DNA of 64,000 bases from positions 4,595,501 to 4,659,500 of the forward strand of contig NZ_AP020337.1 in NCBI RefSeq assembly GCF_009176725.1, read 5' to 3'. Every line of letters starts with the position of its first letter. Position 1 is the stretch's first letter. Both the position numbers and the translations under genes were made by a program. The stretch is from Pseudomonas sp. KUIN-1. GTDB taxonomy: Bacteria > Pseudomonadota > Gammaproteobacteria > Pseudomonadales > Pseudomonadaceae. The notes below the pieces were generated by a model, which saw only the letters and a list, made by a program, of their open reading frames with translations, did not search any database and had not been told where the DNA came from. This document shows positions 54,248 through 63,407 of this stretch, one piece after another.

Positions 54248-57200
54248 ATGTCGAAATTTTTTATTGATCGACCCATTTTTGCCTGGGTTATTGCCCTCGT
54301 GATCATGCTGGTCGGTGCGCTGTCGATTTCCAGCCTGCCGATCAACCAGTACCCGAGCATCGCACCGCCCGCCATCGGTATCCAGGTCACCTATCCGGGC
54401 GCGTCTGCCCAGACGGTGCAGGACACTGTGGTTCAGGTGATCGAGCAACAGCTCAACGGTATCGATAACCTGCGTTATGTCAGCTCGGAAAGTAACTCCG
54501 ACGGCAGCATGACCATCACTGCGACGTTCAATCAGGGCACCAACCCGGATACGGCGCAGGTTCAGGTGCAGAACAAGCTCAACCTCGCGACCCCGCTGCT
54601 GCCACAGGAAGTGCAGCAACAGGGTATCCGCGTCACCAAGGCAGTGAAGAACTTCCTGATGGTGATCGGTCTGGTGTCGGAAGACGGCAGCATGGGCAAG
54701 GAAGACCTGGCCAACTACATCGTGTCGAACATGCAGGATCCGATCTCGCGGACCTCCGGTGTGGGTGACTTCCAGGTGTTCGGTTCGCAGTACGCCATGC
54801 GTATCTGGCTGGACCCGGCCAAGCTGAACAACTTCCAGCTGACCCCGGTGGACGTGAAAGACGCGATCACCGCGCAAAACGTCCAGGTGTCGTCCGGCCA
54901 GTTGGGCGGCCTGCCATCGATCAGCGGTCAGCAACTGAACGCCACGATCATCGGCAAGACCCGTCTGCAGACCGCCGAGCAGTTCGGCAACATCTTCCTC
55001 AAGGTCAACACCGACGGCTCGCAGGTTCGCCTGAAAGACGTCGCCACGGTCGGCCTGGGCGCAGAAAACTACAGCACCGACTCGCAGTTCGACGGCAAAC
55101 CGGCTTCCGGTCTGGCGATCAAGCTCGCAACCGGCGCCAACGCGCTGGACACCGCCAAGGCCATCCGCGCGACCGTTTCCTCGCTGGAGCCGTTCTTTCC
55201 GCCTGGCATGAAAGTCGTGTATCCGTATGACACGACACCGGTGGTCAGCGAATCGATCAACGGTGTGGTGCACACCCTGATCGAAGCGATCGTGCTGGTG
55301 TTCCTGGTGATGTACCTGTTCCTGCAGAACTTCCGCGCAACCATCATCACCACGATGACCGTTCCGGTGGTCTTGCTGGGTACGTTCGGCATCCTCGCGG
55401 CCTTCGGTTTCACCATCAACACCCTGACCATGTTCGGTATGGTGCTGGCCATCGGCTTGCTGGTGGACGATGCGATTGTGGTGGTGGAAAACGTCGAGCG
55501 GGTCATGGAGGAGGAAAAGCTCTCCCCGCGCGACGCCACGATCAAATCCATGACACAGATTCAGGGCGCACTGGTCGGTATTGCCCTGGTGCTGTCGGCG
55601 GTTCTGTTGCCGATGGCGTTCTTCGGCGGCTCCACCGGGGTGATCTACAAGCAGTTCTCGATCACCATCGTCTCGGCCATGGCCCTGTCGGTCGTGGTTG
55701 CGCTGATCTTTACCCCGGCGCTGTGCGCCACCATGCTCAAGCCCATCGATCACGAGAAGCACGGACAACCGAAACGGGGTTTCTTCGGCTGGTTCAACCG
55801 CACCTTCGACCGCAGCGTTCTGAGTTACGAGCGCGGCGTCGGCAACATGCTCAAGCACAAGTGGCCTGCGTATCTGGGTTACATACTGATCTGCGCGGGC
55901 ATGGTGTTCATGTTCATGCGTATTCCGGCTGCGTTCCTGCCGGAAGAAGACCAGGGCGTTATCTTCGCCCAGATCCAGACACCGGCCGGCTCCTCGACCG
56001 AGCGCACGCAGGAAGTCATCGATCAGATGCGTGAGTACCTGCTGACCAAGGAAAGCGGCGCGGTGAAGTCGGTGTTCTCGGTAAACGGCTTCAACTTCGC
56101 GGGCCGCGGTCAAAGCTCGGCGATTGCGTTCGTGATGCTCAAGCCGTGGGAAGAGCGTGATTCCAACAACAGCGTTTTCGAACTGGCCAAGCGGGCTCAA
56201 GGCTATTTCTTCAGCCTGCGCGACGCGATGGTGTTTGCGGTCGTCCCGCCTTCGGTACTCGAACTGGGTAACGCCACAGGCTTCGACGTCTACCTGCAGG
56301 ATCAGGGCGGCGTGGGTCACGACAAGCTGATGGAAGCGCGTAACCAGTTCCTCGGCATGGCAGCACAGAGCAAGATTCTGGCGGGCGTGCGTCCGAACGG
56401 TCTGAACGACGAACCGCAATACCAGTTGATCATCGACGACGAGCGCGCCAGCGCTTTGGGTATCACCCTGTCGGACATCAACAACACCCTGTCCATCGCC
56501 TTGGGTGGCAGCTATGTCAACGACTTCATCGACCGTGGCCGTGTGAAGAAGGTGTACATTCAGGGTGATGCAGGTGCGCGTATGACGCCTGAAGACCTGA
56601 AGAAATGGTACGTACGCAACAGCGCGGGCGAGATGGTGCCGTTCTCGGCCTTCGCCAGCGGCAAATGGTCCTACGGCTCGCCGAAACTGTCTCGCTACAA
56701 CGGCGTGGCGGCAGAGGAAATTCTCGGTACTCCGGCACCGGGCTACAGCAGCGGCGATGCAATGACCGAAGTTGAAGCACTGGCCAAGAAGCTGCCGCAA
56801 GGTATCGGCATTTCGTGGACCGGTCTGTCCTACGAGGAACGCCTGTCCGGTTCACAGGCCCCTGCCCTGTATGCCCTGTCGTTGCTGGTCGTGTTCCTCT
56901 GTCTGGCGGCATTGTATGAAAGCTGGTCGATTCCGATCGCGGTCATCCTTGTGGTGCCACTGGGGGTTATCGGTGCACTGATGGCAACCAGCCTGCGCGG
57001 TCTGTCCAACGACGTGTTCTTCCAGGTCGGGTTGCTGGTGACGGTGGGTCTGGCGGCGAAAAACGCCATTCTGATCGTCGAGTTCGCCAAAGAGCTTCAT
57101 GAACAGGGCAAGAGCCTGGTCGACGCGGCGATCGAGGCCTGCCGCATGCGTCTGCGCCCGATCATCATGACCTCCATGGCCTTCATCCTTGGCGTTGTGC

Positions 57201-57382
57201 CGCTGGCGATTTCCTCGGGCGCAGGTTCGGGTAGTCAGCATTCGATCGGTACCGGCGTAATTGGCGGTATGATCACCGCAGTTATTCTGGCGATCTTCTG
57301 GGTGCCCCTGTTCTTCGTAACGGTTTCAGGGCTCTTCAAGAGCAAGCAGAAACATATTTCACACGATGAGGCTGGCCAATGA
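54248..57382 (+). CDS. mexB: MexB/TtgB-type RND multidrug pump
   Basis: Inner-membrane proton/drug antiporter of the HAE1 RND family (1044 aa, 12 helices, two large periplasmic loops). It begins MSKFFIDRPIFAWVIALVIM; the proton-relay pair Asp407/Asp408 is in GLLVDDAIVVVENVER, and the second conserved site is LVTVGLAAKNAILIVEFAK near 937. Length and motifs match MexB, TtgB and AcrB. It starts 3 bp after mexA and overlaps oprM by 4 bp. Confidence 0.97.
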   Translation: MSKFFIDRPIFAWVIALVIMLVGALSISSLPINQYPSIAPPAIGIQVTYPGASAQTVQDTVVQVIEQQLNGIDNLRYVSSESNSDGSMTITATFNQGTNPDTAQVQVQNKLNLATPLLPQEVQQQGIRVTKAVKNFLMVIGLVSEDGSMGKEDLANYIVSNMQDPISRTSGVGDFQVFGSQYAMRIWLDPAKLNNFQLTPVDVKDAITAQNVQVSSGQLGGLPSISGQQLNATIIGKTRLQTAEQFGNIFLKVNTDGSQVRLKDVATVGLGAENYSTDSQFDGKPASGLAIKLATGANALDTAKAIRATVSSLEPFFPPGMKVVYPYDTTPVVSESINGVVHTLIEAIVLVFLVMYLFLQNFRATIITTMTVPVVLLGTFGILAAFGFTINTLTMFGMVLAIGLLVDDAIVVVENVERVMEEEKLSPRDATIKSMTQIQGALVGIALVLSAVLLPMAFFGGSTGVIYKQFSITIVSAMALSVVVALIFTPALCATMLKPIDHEKHGQPKRGFFGWFNRTFDRSVLSYERGVGNMLKHKWPAYLGYILICAGMVFMFMRIPAAFLPEEDQGVIFAQIQTPAGSSTERTQEVIDQMREYLLTKESGAVKSVFSVNGFNFAGRGQSSAIAFVMLKPWEERDSNNSVFELAKRAQGYFFSLRDAMVFAVVPPSVLELGNATGFDVYLQDQGGVGHDKLMEARNQFLGMAAQSKILAGVRPNGLNDEPQYQLIIDDERASALGITLSDINNTLSIALGGSYVNDFIDRGRVKKVYIQGDAGARMTPEDLKKWYVRNSAGEMVPFSAFASGKWSYGSPKLSRYNGVAAEEILGTPAPGYSSGDAMTEVEALAKKLPQGIGISWTGLSYEERLSGSQAPALYALSLLVVFLCLAALYESWSIPIAVILVVPLGVIGALMATSLRGLSNDVFFQVGLLVTVGLAAKNAILIVEFAKELHEQGKSLVDAAIEACRMRLRPIIMTSMAFILGVVPLAISSGAGSGSQHSIGTGVIGGMITAVILAIFWVPLFFVTVSGLFKSKQKHISHDEAGQ

Positions 57383-58839
57383 GCAAGTCATTGATCTCAC
57401 TTGCAGTTACCGCGTTCATTCTCGGCGGCTGCTCTTTGATCCCCGATTACAAGCAGCCGCAAGCACCGGTCGCGGCACAATATCCGCAAGGGCCAGCGTA
57501 CTCGCCGGTCGAAGGCGCCAAAATGGCCGCCGCGGAGCAAGGCTGGCGGCACTTCTTCAATGACCCGGCGCTGCAACAGCTGATTCAGACTGCACTGCTC
57601 AACAACCGTGACCTGCGGGTTGCGGCGCTGAACATCGACGCCTACCGCGCCCAGTACCGTATCCAGCGCTCGGACCTGTTCCCTGCTGTTTCGGCCACCG
57701 GTAGCGGCTCACGTCAGCGCGTGCCGGGTGACCAGTCGCAGACCGGTCAGCCAGGCATCACCAGCAGCTACTCGGCCACCCTGGGTGTCAGCTCGTACGA
57801 GCTGGACCTCTTCGGCCGGGTCCGCAGCCTCAGCGAGCAGGCGCTGGAGACCTACTTCGCCAGCGAGGAAGCGCGTCGCAGTACCCAGATCAGTCTGGTG
57901 GCCAGCGTCGCCAATGCCTACATGACCTGGCAGGCCGACAAGGAACTGCTCAAGCTGACGCAGGACACCCTGAAGACCTACGAAGAAAGCTTCCGTCTGA
58001 CCTCGCGCGCCAGCGAAGTCGGCGTTTCTTCGGCACTGGACCTGAGCCAGTCGCGCACCGCCGTCGAAAGCGCGCGCGCCAAACTGGCCCAGTACCAGCG
58101 CCTGGTTGCCCAGGATCAGAACAGCCTGGTGCTGCTGCTTGGCACCAGCCTGCCCGACAACCTGCCGGCCAGCCACTTGCTCGATTCCGACATGCTGACC
58201 GAAATGCCGGCAGGCCTGCCGTCCGACCTGCTGCAGCGTCGTCCGGACATTCTCGAGGCCGAGCACTCGCTCAAGGCGGCCAACGCCAACATCGGCGCGG
58301 CACGTGCAGCGTTCTTCCCGAGCATCAGCCTGACGGCCAGTGCCGGGACCAGCAGCAGCGAGCTGTCCGGCCTGTTCAAGGGCGGATCGGGCGCCTGGCT
58401 GTTCCAGCCAAGCATCAACATCCCGATCTTCAACGCCGGCAACCTGCGCGCCAGCCTGGACTACTCGAAAATCCAGAAGGAAATCAGCGTCGCCAACTAC
58501 GAGAAGGCGATTCAGACCGCCTTCCAGGAAGTGTCCGACGGCCTGGCTTCGCGCAAGACCTATGACGAGCAGCTCCAGGCGCAACGTGACTTCGTCGCGG
58601 CCAACCAGGATTACTACCGTCTGGCCGAGCGTCGCTACCGGATCGGCATCGACAGCAACCTGACATTCCTCGACGCCCAGCGCTCGCTGTTCAGTGCGCA
58701 ACAAACGCTGATCACCGACCGCCTGTCGCAGCTGACCAGCGAGGTCAACCTGTACAAGGCCCTCGGCGGCGGCTGGTATGAAAGAACCGGGCAGACCGAA
58801 ACCATCTCCAAGGAGAAGCCTTCGGTTCAGTTGTTCTGA
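57379..58839 (+). CDS. oprM: OprM/TtgC-type outer-membrane efflux channel
   Basis: TolC-like outer-membrane lipoprotein channel (486 aa). Signal and lipobox FILGGCS (Cys18), then two OEP repeats: SSYELDLFGRVRSLSEQALETYF and PSINIPIFNAGNLRASLDYS, each heading a helical barrel segment. LLQRRPDILEAEHSLKAANANIG is the family signature. It completes the MexAB-OprM tripartite pump and overlaps mexB by ATGA. A strong terminator follows. Confidence 0.96.
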   Translation: MSKSLISLAVTAFILGGCSLIPDYKQPQAPVAAQYPQGPAYSPVEGAKMAAAEQGWRHFFNDPALQQLIQTALLNNRDLRVAALNIDAYRAQYRIQRSDLFPAVSATGSGSRQRVPGDQSQTGQPGITSSYSATLGVSSYELDLFGRVRSLSEQALETYFASEEARRSTQISLVASVANAYMTWQADKELLKLTQDTLKTYEESFRLTSRASEVGVSSALDLSQSRTAVESARAKLAQYQRLVAQDQNSLVLLLGTSLPDNLPASHLLDSDMLTEMPAGLPSDLLQRRPDILEAEHSLKAANANIGAARAAFFPSISLTASAGTSSSELSGLFKGGSGAWLFQPSINIPIFNAGNLRASLDYSKIQKEISVANYEKAIQTAFQEVSDGLASRKTYDEQLQAQRDFVAANQDYYRLAERRYRIGIDSNLTFLDAQRSLFSAQQTLITDRLSQLTSEVNLYKALGGGWYERTGQTETISKEKPSVQLF

Positions 58840-58850
58840 TTGCAGTGCAT

Positions 58851-58881
58851 AAAAAACCCACCTGATCAGGTGGGTTTTTTT
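58851..58881. terminator. Strong bidirectional intrinsic terminator
   Basis: CCCACCTGATCAGGTGGG (58857-58874), a perfect 9-bp self-complementary stem, has six A before it and seven T after it. It sits between the convergent oprM and pcaT genes and suits both. Confidence 0.95.
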
Positions 58882-58902
58882 ATGGCCGAAACACACCTGC
58901 GA

Positions 58903-60204
58903 TCAGTGATCCTGATGCAGGTACTTGGGCTCTTTGGGCAAACGCAGACTGAACAGGAACGCTACCGCCATCATCGCCGTCACGTACCAGTAAAAGCTGT
59001 TTTCCATTCCGGCACTCTTGAGCTTCAGGGCAACCCACTCAGCCGAGCCGCCGAACACCGCGTTGGCCACCGCATACGCCAGCCCTACGCCCAGCGCACG
59101 AACCTGTGGCGGAAACATTTCGGCTTTGACCAGCCCGCTGATCGAGGTGTAGAAGCTGACGATCGCCAGCGCCAGGGTAATCAGCACGAAGGCAATGAAC
59201 GGGTTGGTGGTGGTCTTGAGCGTCATCAGGATTGGCACTGTACACAGCGTACCCAGCGCGCCGAACAGGAGCATCGAATTGCGACGGCCGATGCGGTCTG
59301 CGAGCATGCCGAAGAACGGCTGCATGCACATGTACAGAAACAGCGCGCCGGTCATGATGTAGCTGGCGGTCTTGGCTTCCATGCCCCCGGTGTTGACCAG
59401 GTATTTCTGCATGTAGGTCGTGAAGGTGTAGAAAATCAGCGAGCCACCGGCGGTGTAGCCCAGCACGGTGATGAAGGCCGCAGCATGATGCTTGAACAGT
59501 GCCGCAATACTGCCCGCGTCCTTATCCTGCCGGCTTTCGGCCGTGGTGGTTTCATTGAGGGTGCGACGCAGCAGCAAGGCGATGACCGCAGCGCCAGCAC
59601 CGATCACGAAGGGGATGCGCCAGCCGTAGTCACGCAGCTCTTCGGTGGTCAGGAATTGCTGGAGAATGACCACCGTCAACACGGCCAGCAATTGCCCGCC
59701 GATCAGGGTCACGTACTGGAACGAAGCATAAAAGCCGCGCTGGCCACGCAGCGCCACTTCACTCATGTAGGTGGCCGTGGTGCCGTACTCGCCACCTACC
59801 GACAGACCTTGCAGCAGGCGCGCCATCAGCAGCAAGGCCGGCGCCCAGGCACCAATCGATGCATAGGTCGGCAGGCAGGCGATGATCAGTGATCCGGCAC
59901 ACATCATGGTGACCGAAATCAGCATGGAGTTCTTGCGCCCATGTTTGTCCGCGACACGACCAAACAGCCAGCCGCCAATCGGACGCATCAGAAAGCCAGC
60001 GGCAAACACACCCGCGGTGTTGAGCAACTGAACGGTCGGATCATCGGAAGGAAAGAAAGCCGGTGCGAAATAAATTGCGCAGAAAGCGTAGATATAGAAG
60101 TCGAACCATTCGACCAGGTTGCCGGATGAGGCGCCGACAATCGCGAAAATTCTTTTGCTTCGCTCCTCGCCGGTGTAATGCGGTGCTTTTGATGTTGTAG
60201 TCAT
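58903..60204 (-). CDS. pcaT: PcaT-like dicarboxylate/beta-ketoadipate MFS permease
   Basis: A 433-aa 12-helix MFS metabolite:H+ symporter related to KgtP. FAIVGASSGNLVEWFDFYIYAF opens helix 1, MRPIGGWLFGRVADKHGRK is motif A, and RLLQGLSVGGEYGTTATYMSE helix 4. The start at 60204 has GGGGAAAATA before it. Position after pcaI-pcaJ-pcaF on the same strand matches the order known in P. aeruginosa and implies uptake of beta-ketoadipate or related dicarboxylates. It is about 53% of a window apart from kgtP, a clear paralogue. Confidence 0.87.
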   Translation of the reverse strand: MTTTSKAPHYTGEERSKRIFAIVGASSGNLVEWFDFYIYAFCAIYFAPAFFPSDDPTVQLLNTAGVFAAGFLMRPIGGWLFGRVADKHGRKNSMLISVTMMCAGSLIIACLPTYASIGAWAPALLLMARLLQGLSVGGEYGTTATYMSEVALRGQRGFYASFQYVTLIGGQLLAVLTVVILQQFLTTEELRDYGWRIPFVIGAGAAVIALLLRRTLNETTTAESRQDKDAGSIAALFKHHAAAFITVLGYTAGGSLIFYTFTTYMQKYLVNTGGMEAKTASYIMTGALFLYMCMQPFFGMLADRIGRRNSMLLFGALGTLCTVPILMTLKTTTNPFIAFVLITLALAIVSFYTSISGLVKAEMFPPQVRALGVGLAYAVANAVFGGSAEWVALKLKSAGMENSFYWYVTAMMAVAFLFSLRLPKEPKYLHQDH

Positions 60205-60335
60205 TATTTTCCCCAAGCAGAACTGTCCATAAGAAACAATCTGTAACACCGTCTTTAATCGAGCACAATCAGTCAGGCCAATTCAGCCGACAGGAATAGC
60301 GGTATCGTTGAACATTCCGCGCCCGGACGAACAAC

Positions 60336-60387
60336 AACCCGGATCATCGGCCTGCCTTTTCGTGGAGGCAGACAAACGATCCGGGTT
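60336..60387 (-). terminator. Long hairpin between pcaF and pcaT
   Basis: AACCCGGATC (60336-60345) pairs perfectly with GATCCGGGTT (60378-60387), and an inner GCCTGCC/GGAGGCA-type pairing is possible. It lacks a good T-run. It may attenuate or process the pcaIJF-pcaT transcript. Confidence 0.55.
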
Positions 60388-60415
60388 GCTGGACAACAGG
60401 TTGAAGCAGGAGGGT

Positions 60416-61615
60416 TTACCGCTCGATGGCCAGCGCGAGCCCCTGCCCGACGCCGACGCACATGGTTGCCAGGCCTCTGCGCCCGCCGGTTTTCTCCAGA
60501 TGATGCAGCGCCGTCAGCACCAGCCGCGCGCCGCTCATGCCCAGCGGGTGGCCGAGGGCAATCGCCCCGCCGTTGGGATTGACCTGCGGTGCATCGTCGG
60601 CCAGACCCAGTTCGCGCAAGACCGCAAGCCCCTGGCTGGCAAACGCTTCATTGAGTTCGATGACATCGAAATCAGTCACCGCCAGGCCCAGACGCTCGAC
60701 CAGCTTGCGCACCGCTGGCACCGGGCCAATGCCCATCACCCGAGGTGCAACCGCCGCGCTGGCCATGCCGAGCACGCGGGCACGCGGCGTCAGGCCATGC
60801 TTTTTCACCGCTTCGGCCGACGCCAGAATCAGCGCAGCAGCACCGTCGTTGACCCCGGACGCGTTACCGGCAGTCACCGTGCGGTCCGGGCCGTTGACCG
60901 GCTTGAGTTTGCTCAGGGTTTCCAGACTGGTATCGCCACGCGGATGCTCATCCTTGTCGACAAGGGTCTCGCCCTTTTTGTGCGCGACTCGCACCGGCAC
61001 GATCTCTTCCTCGAAAAAGCCCGCAGCCTGGGCAACGGCAGTGCGTTGCTGGCTGCGCAGGGCGAAAGCGTCCTGATCGGCTCGAGAAATCCTGAAGTCG
61101 GTTGCAACGTTGTCGCCCGTCTCGGGCATCGAGTCCACGCCGTACTGTGCTTTCATCGCCGGATTGATAAAGCGCCAGCCGATGGTGGTGTCTTCCAGCT
61201 TCATGTTGCGCGAAAACGCGGCATCGGCCTTGCCCATCACGAAGGGCGCGCGGGACATCGACTCGACGCCTCCGGCGATTGCCAGCTCGATTTCACCTGA
61301 CGCGATGGCCCGGAAAGCGGTGCCGATGGCGTCCATACCGGACGCGCACAGGCGATTGAGGGTGACCCCCGGTACGCTTTGTGGCAGCCCGGCCAACAGT
61401 GCGGCCATGCGCGCAACGTTGCGGTTGTCCTCGCCGGCCTGATTGGCACAGCCGAAAAACACTTCGTCGATCTCCTCCCAGTTGACCGACGGGTTGCGCT
61501 CCATCAGCGCCTTGATCGGCACCGCCGCCAGGTCGTCTGCACGCACTGAAGACAGCCCGCCACCAAAGCGACCGATGGGCGTACGAATCGCATCGCAAAT
61601 AAACACTTCACGCAT
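60416..61615 (-). CDS. pcaF: Beta-ketoadipyl-CoA thiolase
   Basis: A 399-aa thiolase that cleaves 3-oxoadipyl-CoA to succinyl-CoA and acetyl-CoA, the final step of the beta-ketoadipate pathway. The nucleophile Cys90 lies in LNRLCASGMDAIGTA; the general-base His is in GGAIALGHPLGMSGAR and the second Cys in CVGVGQGLAL. MREVFICDAIRTPIGRFGG is the PcaF N-terminus. The ATG overlaps the pcaJ stop (TGATG); a GTG one codon upstream is possible. Confidence 0.96.
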   Translation of the reverse strand: MREVFICDAIRTPIGRFGGGLSSVRADDLAAVPIKALMERNPSVNWEEIDEVFFGCANQAGEDNRNVARMAALLAGLPQSVPGVTLNRLCASGMDAIGTAFRAIASGEIELAIAGGVESMSRAPFVMGKADAAFSRNMKLEDTTIGWRFINPAMKAQYGVDSMPETGDNVATDFRISRADQDAFALRSQQRTAVAQAAGFFEEEIVPVRVAHKKGETLVDKDEHPRGDTSLETLSKLKPVNGPDRTVTAGNASGVNDGAAALILASAEAVKKHGLTPRARVLGMASAAVAPRVMGIGPVPAVRKLVERLGLAVTDFDVIELNEAFASQGLAVLRELGLADDAPQVNPNGGAIALGHPLGMSGARLVLTALHHLEKTGGRRGLATMCVGVGQGLALAIER

Positions 61616-62394
61616 CACGCTTCTCCTGCAACCTGACCGTGAGCCGCGGCAGTCCGTGCTTCCAGATCACGCAGCGCCGTCAGCTCGACCTCGGTAGGCT
61701 CTTCGGAGACCACAACGGTGTCGGCAAAGCGGATCGCCCAACCGGTTGCGGCGATAACCTGCTCACGGGTCACGCCAGGGTGCAGCGTAGTCACGACGAA
61801 CTCGTGGGTGCCGGCTTCCGGCTCCATGATGCACAGGTCGGTGATGATGCCCACCGGGCCGGCACCGGGCAGGCCCAGACGCTTGCGCGAATCGCCGCCT
61901 TCGCCATGGCCGACCGAGGTGATGAAATCCAGCTTGTCGACGAACGAACGCGCCGACTGCTTGAGAATGATCAGCACTGACTTGGCCGACCCGGCGATCT
62001 CCGGCGCACCACCGGCGCCCGGCAGACGCACTTTGGGATGGTGGTAATCACCGACCACGGTGGTGTTGATGTTGCCGAAGCGGTCGACCTGCGCTGCGCC
62101 GAGAAAGCCGACATCGACGCGACCGCCCTGCAGCCAGTAACGAAAGATTTCGCTGGTGGATACCACTGTGTCTGCGGTTTCAGCCAGCTCGCCATCGCCG
62201 ATAGACAGCGGCAACACCGTGGGCTTGGCACCAATCGGACCGGACTCGTAGATCAGTACCACGTCAGGCGCAGAGGTAAGACGTGCCAGGTTCGCCGCCT
62301 TCGAAGGCAGGCCGATGCCGACGAAGCACACAGAACCATTGCGCAAGCGACGGGCTGCGGCAACGGTCATCATTTCACTGGTGGAGTAAGTCAT
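61615..62394 (-). CDS. pcaJ: 3-oxoadipate CoA-transferase subunit B
   Basis: A 259-aa subunit of succinyl-CoA:3-oxoadipate CoA-transferase. The catalytic Glu is in VLIYESGPIGAKP (about residue 50); the N-terminus MTYSTSEMMTVAAARRL and the GFLGAAQVDRFGNINTTVVG motif are typical of family I CoA-transferase B chains. Size resembles the CatJ type more than the ~215-aa P. putida PcaJ. It overlaps pcaI (TAATG) and pcaF by single bases. Confidence 0.93.
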   Translation of the reverse strand: MTYSTSEMMTVAAARRLRNGSVCFVGIGLPSKAANLARLTSAPDVVLIYESGPIGAKPTVLPLSIGDGELAETADTVVSTSEIFRYWLQGGRVDVGFLGAAQVDRFGNINTTVVGDYHHPKVRLPGAGGAPEIAGSAKSVLIILKQSARSFVDKLDFITSVGHGEGGDSRKRLGLPGAGPVGIITDLCIMEPEAGTHEFVVTTLHPGVTREQVIAATGWAIRFADTVVVSEEPTEVELTALRDLEARTAAAHGQVAGEA

Positions 62395-63251
62395 TATTTG
62401 GCCTCCGAAGCGCGAGCCAGCTTGCTCTGGAATTCACTGAAATCTGCGGTGCCGTGGATGTATTCATCGATCCACGCGGTGAAGGTCTCCCGGTCTCGGG
62501 CGATCGGGTCCCAGGCCTGATAGAAGGGGTTGTCACGTTCGTAGTAACCGTGCGCATAAGACGGGTGAGCACCGCCTGGCACCAGACACACGGCGCTCAG
62601 CGCCCAGGTCGGCAGCACGCAGGAGTTCATCGGGGCGTTCAGGTCATCGACGATTTCTTCCACCGTCACAATGCAGCGCTGTGCAGCCAGCGCGGCTTCT
62701 TTCTGCGCACCGAGAATGCCCCACAACAGCACGTTGCCCTTGCGGTCGGCTTTCTGTGCATGAATCACGGTCACGTCCGGGCGCACCGAAGGCACCGCTG
62801 CCAGCACCTCACCGGTGAACGGGCAGGTGACGGTCTTGATCAGCGGGTTGACCTTGGGCAGGTCAGAGCCGGCGTAAGCGCGCAGCACAGCGAACGGCAG
62901 ACCGGACGCACCGGCTACATAGGCGTTGGCGAGGTCAGCATGGCTGTGCTCTTCAATTTCCATCGCGCGCGGCCATTGTTTTTCAACGGCATCGCGCAAA
63001 CGGTGCAAGGAGCCAACGCCAGGGTTGCCGCCCCACGAAAAAATCAGCCGCTTCGCACAGCCGGCACCGATCAACTGGTCGTAGATCAGATCGGGCGTCA
63101 TGCGCACCAGGGTCAGGTCCTTTTTACCCTGACGGATGATTTCATGGCCAGCGGCCGTGGGGATCAGATGAGTGAAGCCTTCCAGCGCAACGGTGTCGCC
63201 ATCGTTGACCAGTTGCTTCACCGCATCGCGTAGAGAAAGAATGTCTGCCAT
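62394..63251 (-). CDS. pcaI: 3-oxoadipate CoA-transferase subunit A
   Basis: A 285-aa alpha chain of the CoA-transferase that activates beta-ketoadipate with succinyl-CoA. MADILSLRDAVKQLVNDGDTVA begins the protein; the glycine-rich FSWGGNPGVGSLHRLRDAV (about residue 72) and ADRKGNVLLWG are family hallmarks. The start at 63251 has a GGAG site 7 nt upstream; ten further upstream codons are unlikely. It lies behind two PcaR-like boxes and is the first gene of pcaIJF(T). Confidence 0.93.
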   Translation of the reverse strand: MADILSLRDAVKQLVNDGDTVALEGFTHLIPTAAGHEIIRQGKKDLTLVRMTPDLIYDQLIGAGCAKRLIFSWGGNPGVGSLHRLRDAVEKQWPRAMEIEEHSHADLANAYVAGASGLPFAVLRAYAGSDLPKVNPLIKTVTCPFTGEVLAAVPSVRPDVTVIHAQKADRKGNVLLWGILGAQKEAALAAQRCIVTVEEIVDDLNAPMNSCVLPTWALSAVCLVPGGAHPSYAHGYYERDNPFYQAWDPIARDRETFTAWIDEYIHGTADFSEFQSKLARASEAK

Positions 63252-63343
63252 GAGGTGCTCCGAACCCAACATCACGTTCAATGATCAGCGCGAAGACCTG
63301 CGCCGGAATGAAAATGAGGTTATGCCTGAGCAAGAGGGCAAAC

Positions 63344-63378
63344 AATCCGATAATCGACTAAACGTTCGGTAATCGAAC
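63344..63378 (-). promoter_or_regulatory. Two tandem PcaR operator boxes
   Basis: AATCCGATAATCGAC (63344-63358) and GTTCGGTAATCGAAC (63364-63378) are related 15-mers, 20 bp apart, the second a perfect 5-bp inverted repeat. They match the PcaR box of P. putida pcaIJ (GTTCGATAATCGCAC) as I recall it. They lie about 100 bp upstream of pcaI and next to the pcaR 3' end. Confidence 0.78.
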
Positions 63379-63407
63379 GAATTCCATCATTCCGAAACAC
63401 GGCCACT

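Noticed and set aside
53690..56800. 1036-codon antisense frame across mexA and mexB
   Set aside because: Product is His/Arg/Gln-rich with no recognisable domain, the usual mirror of a GC-rich membrane-protein gene.
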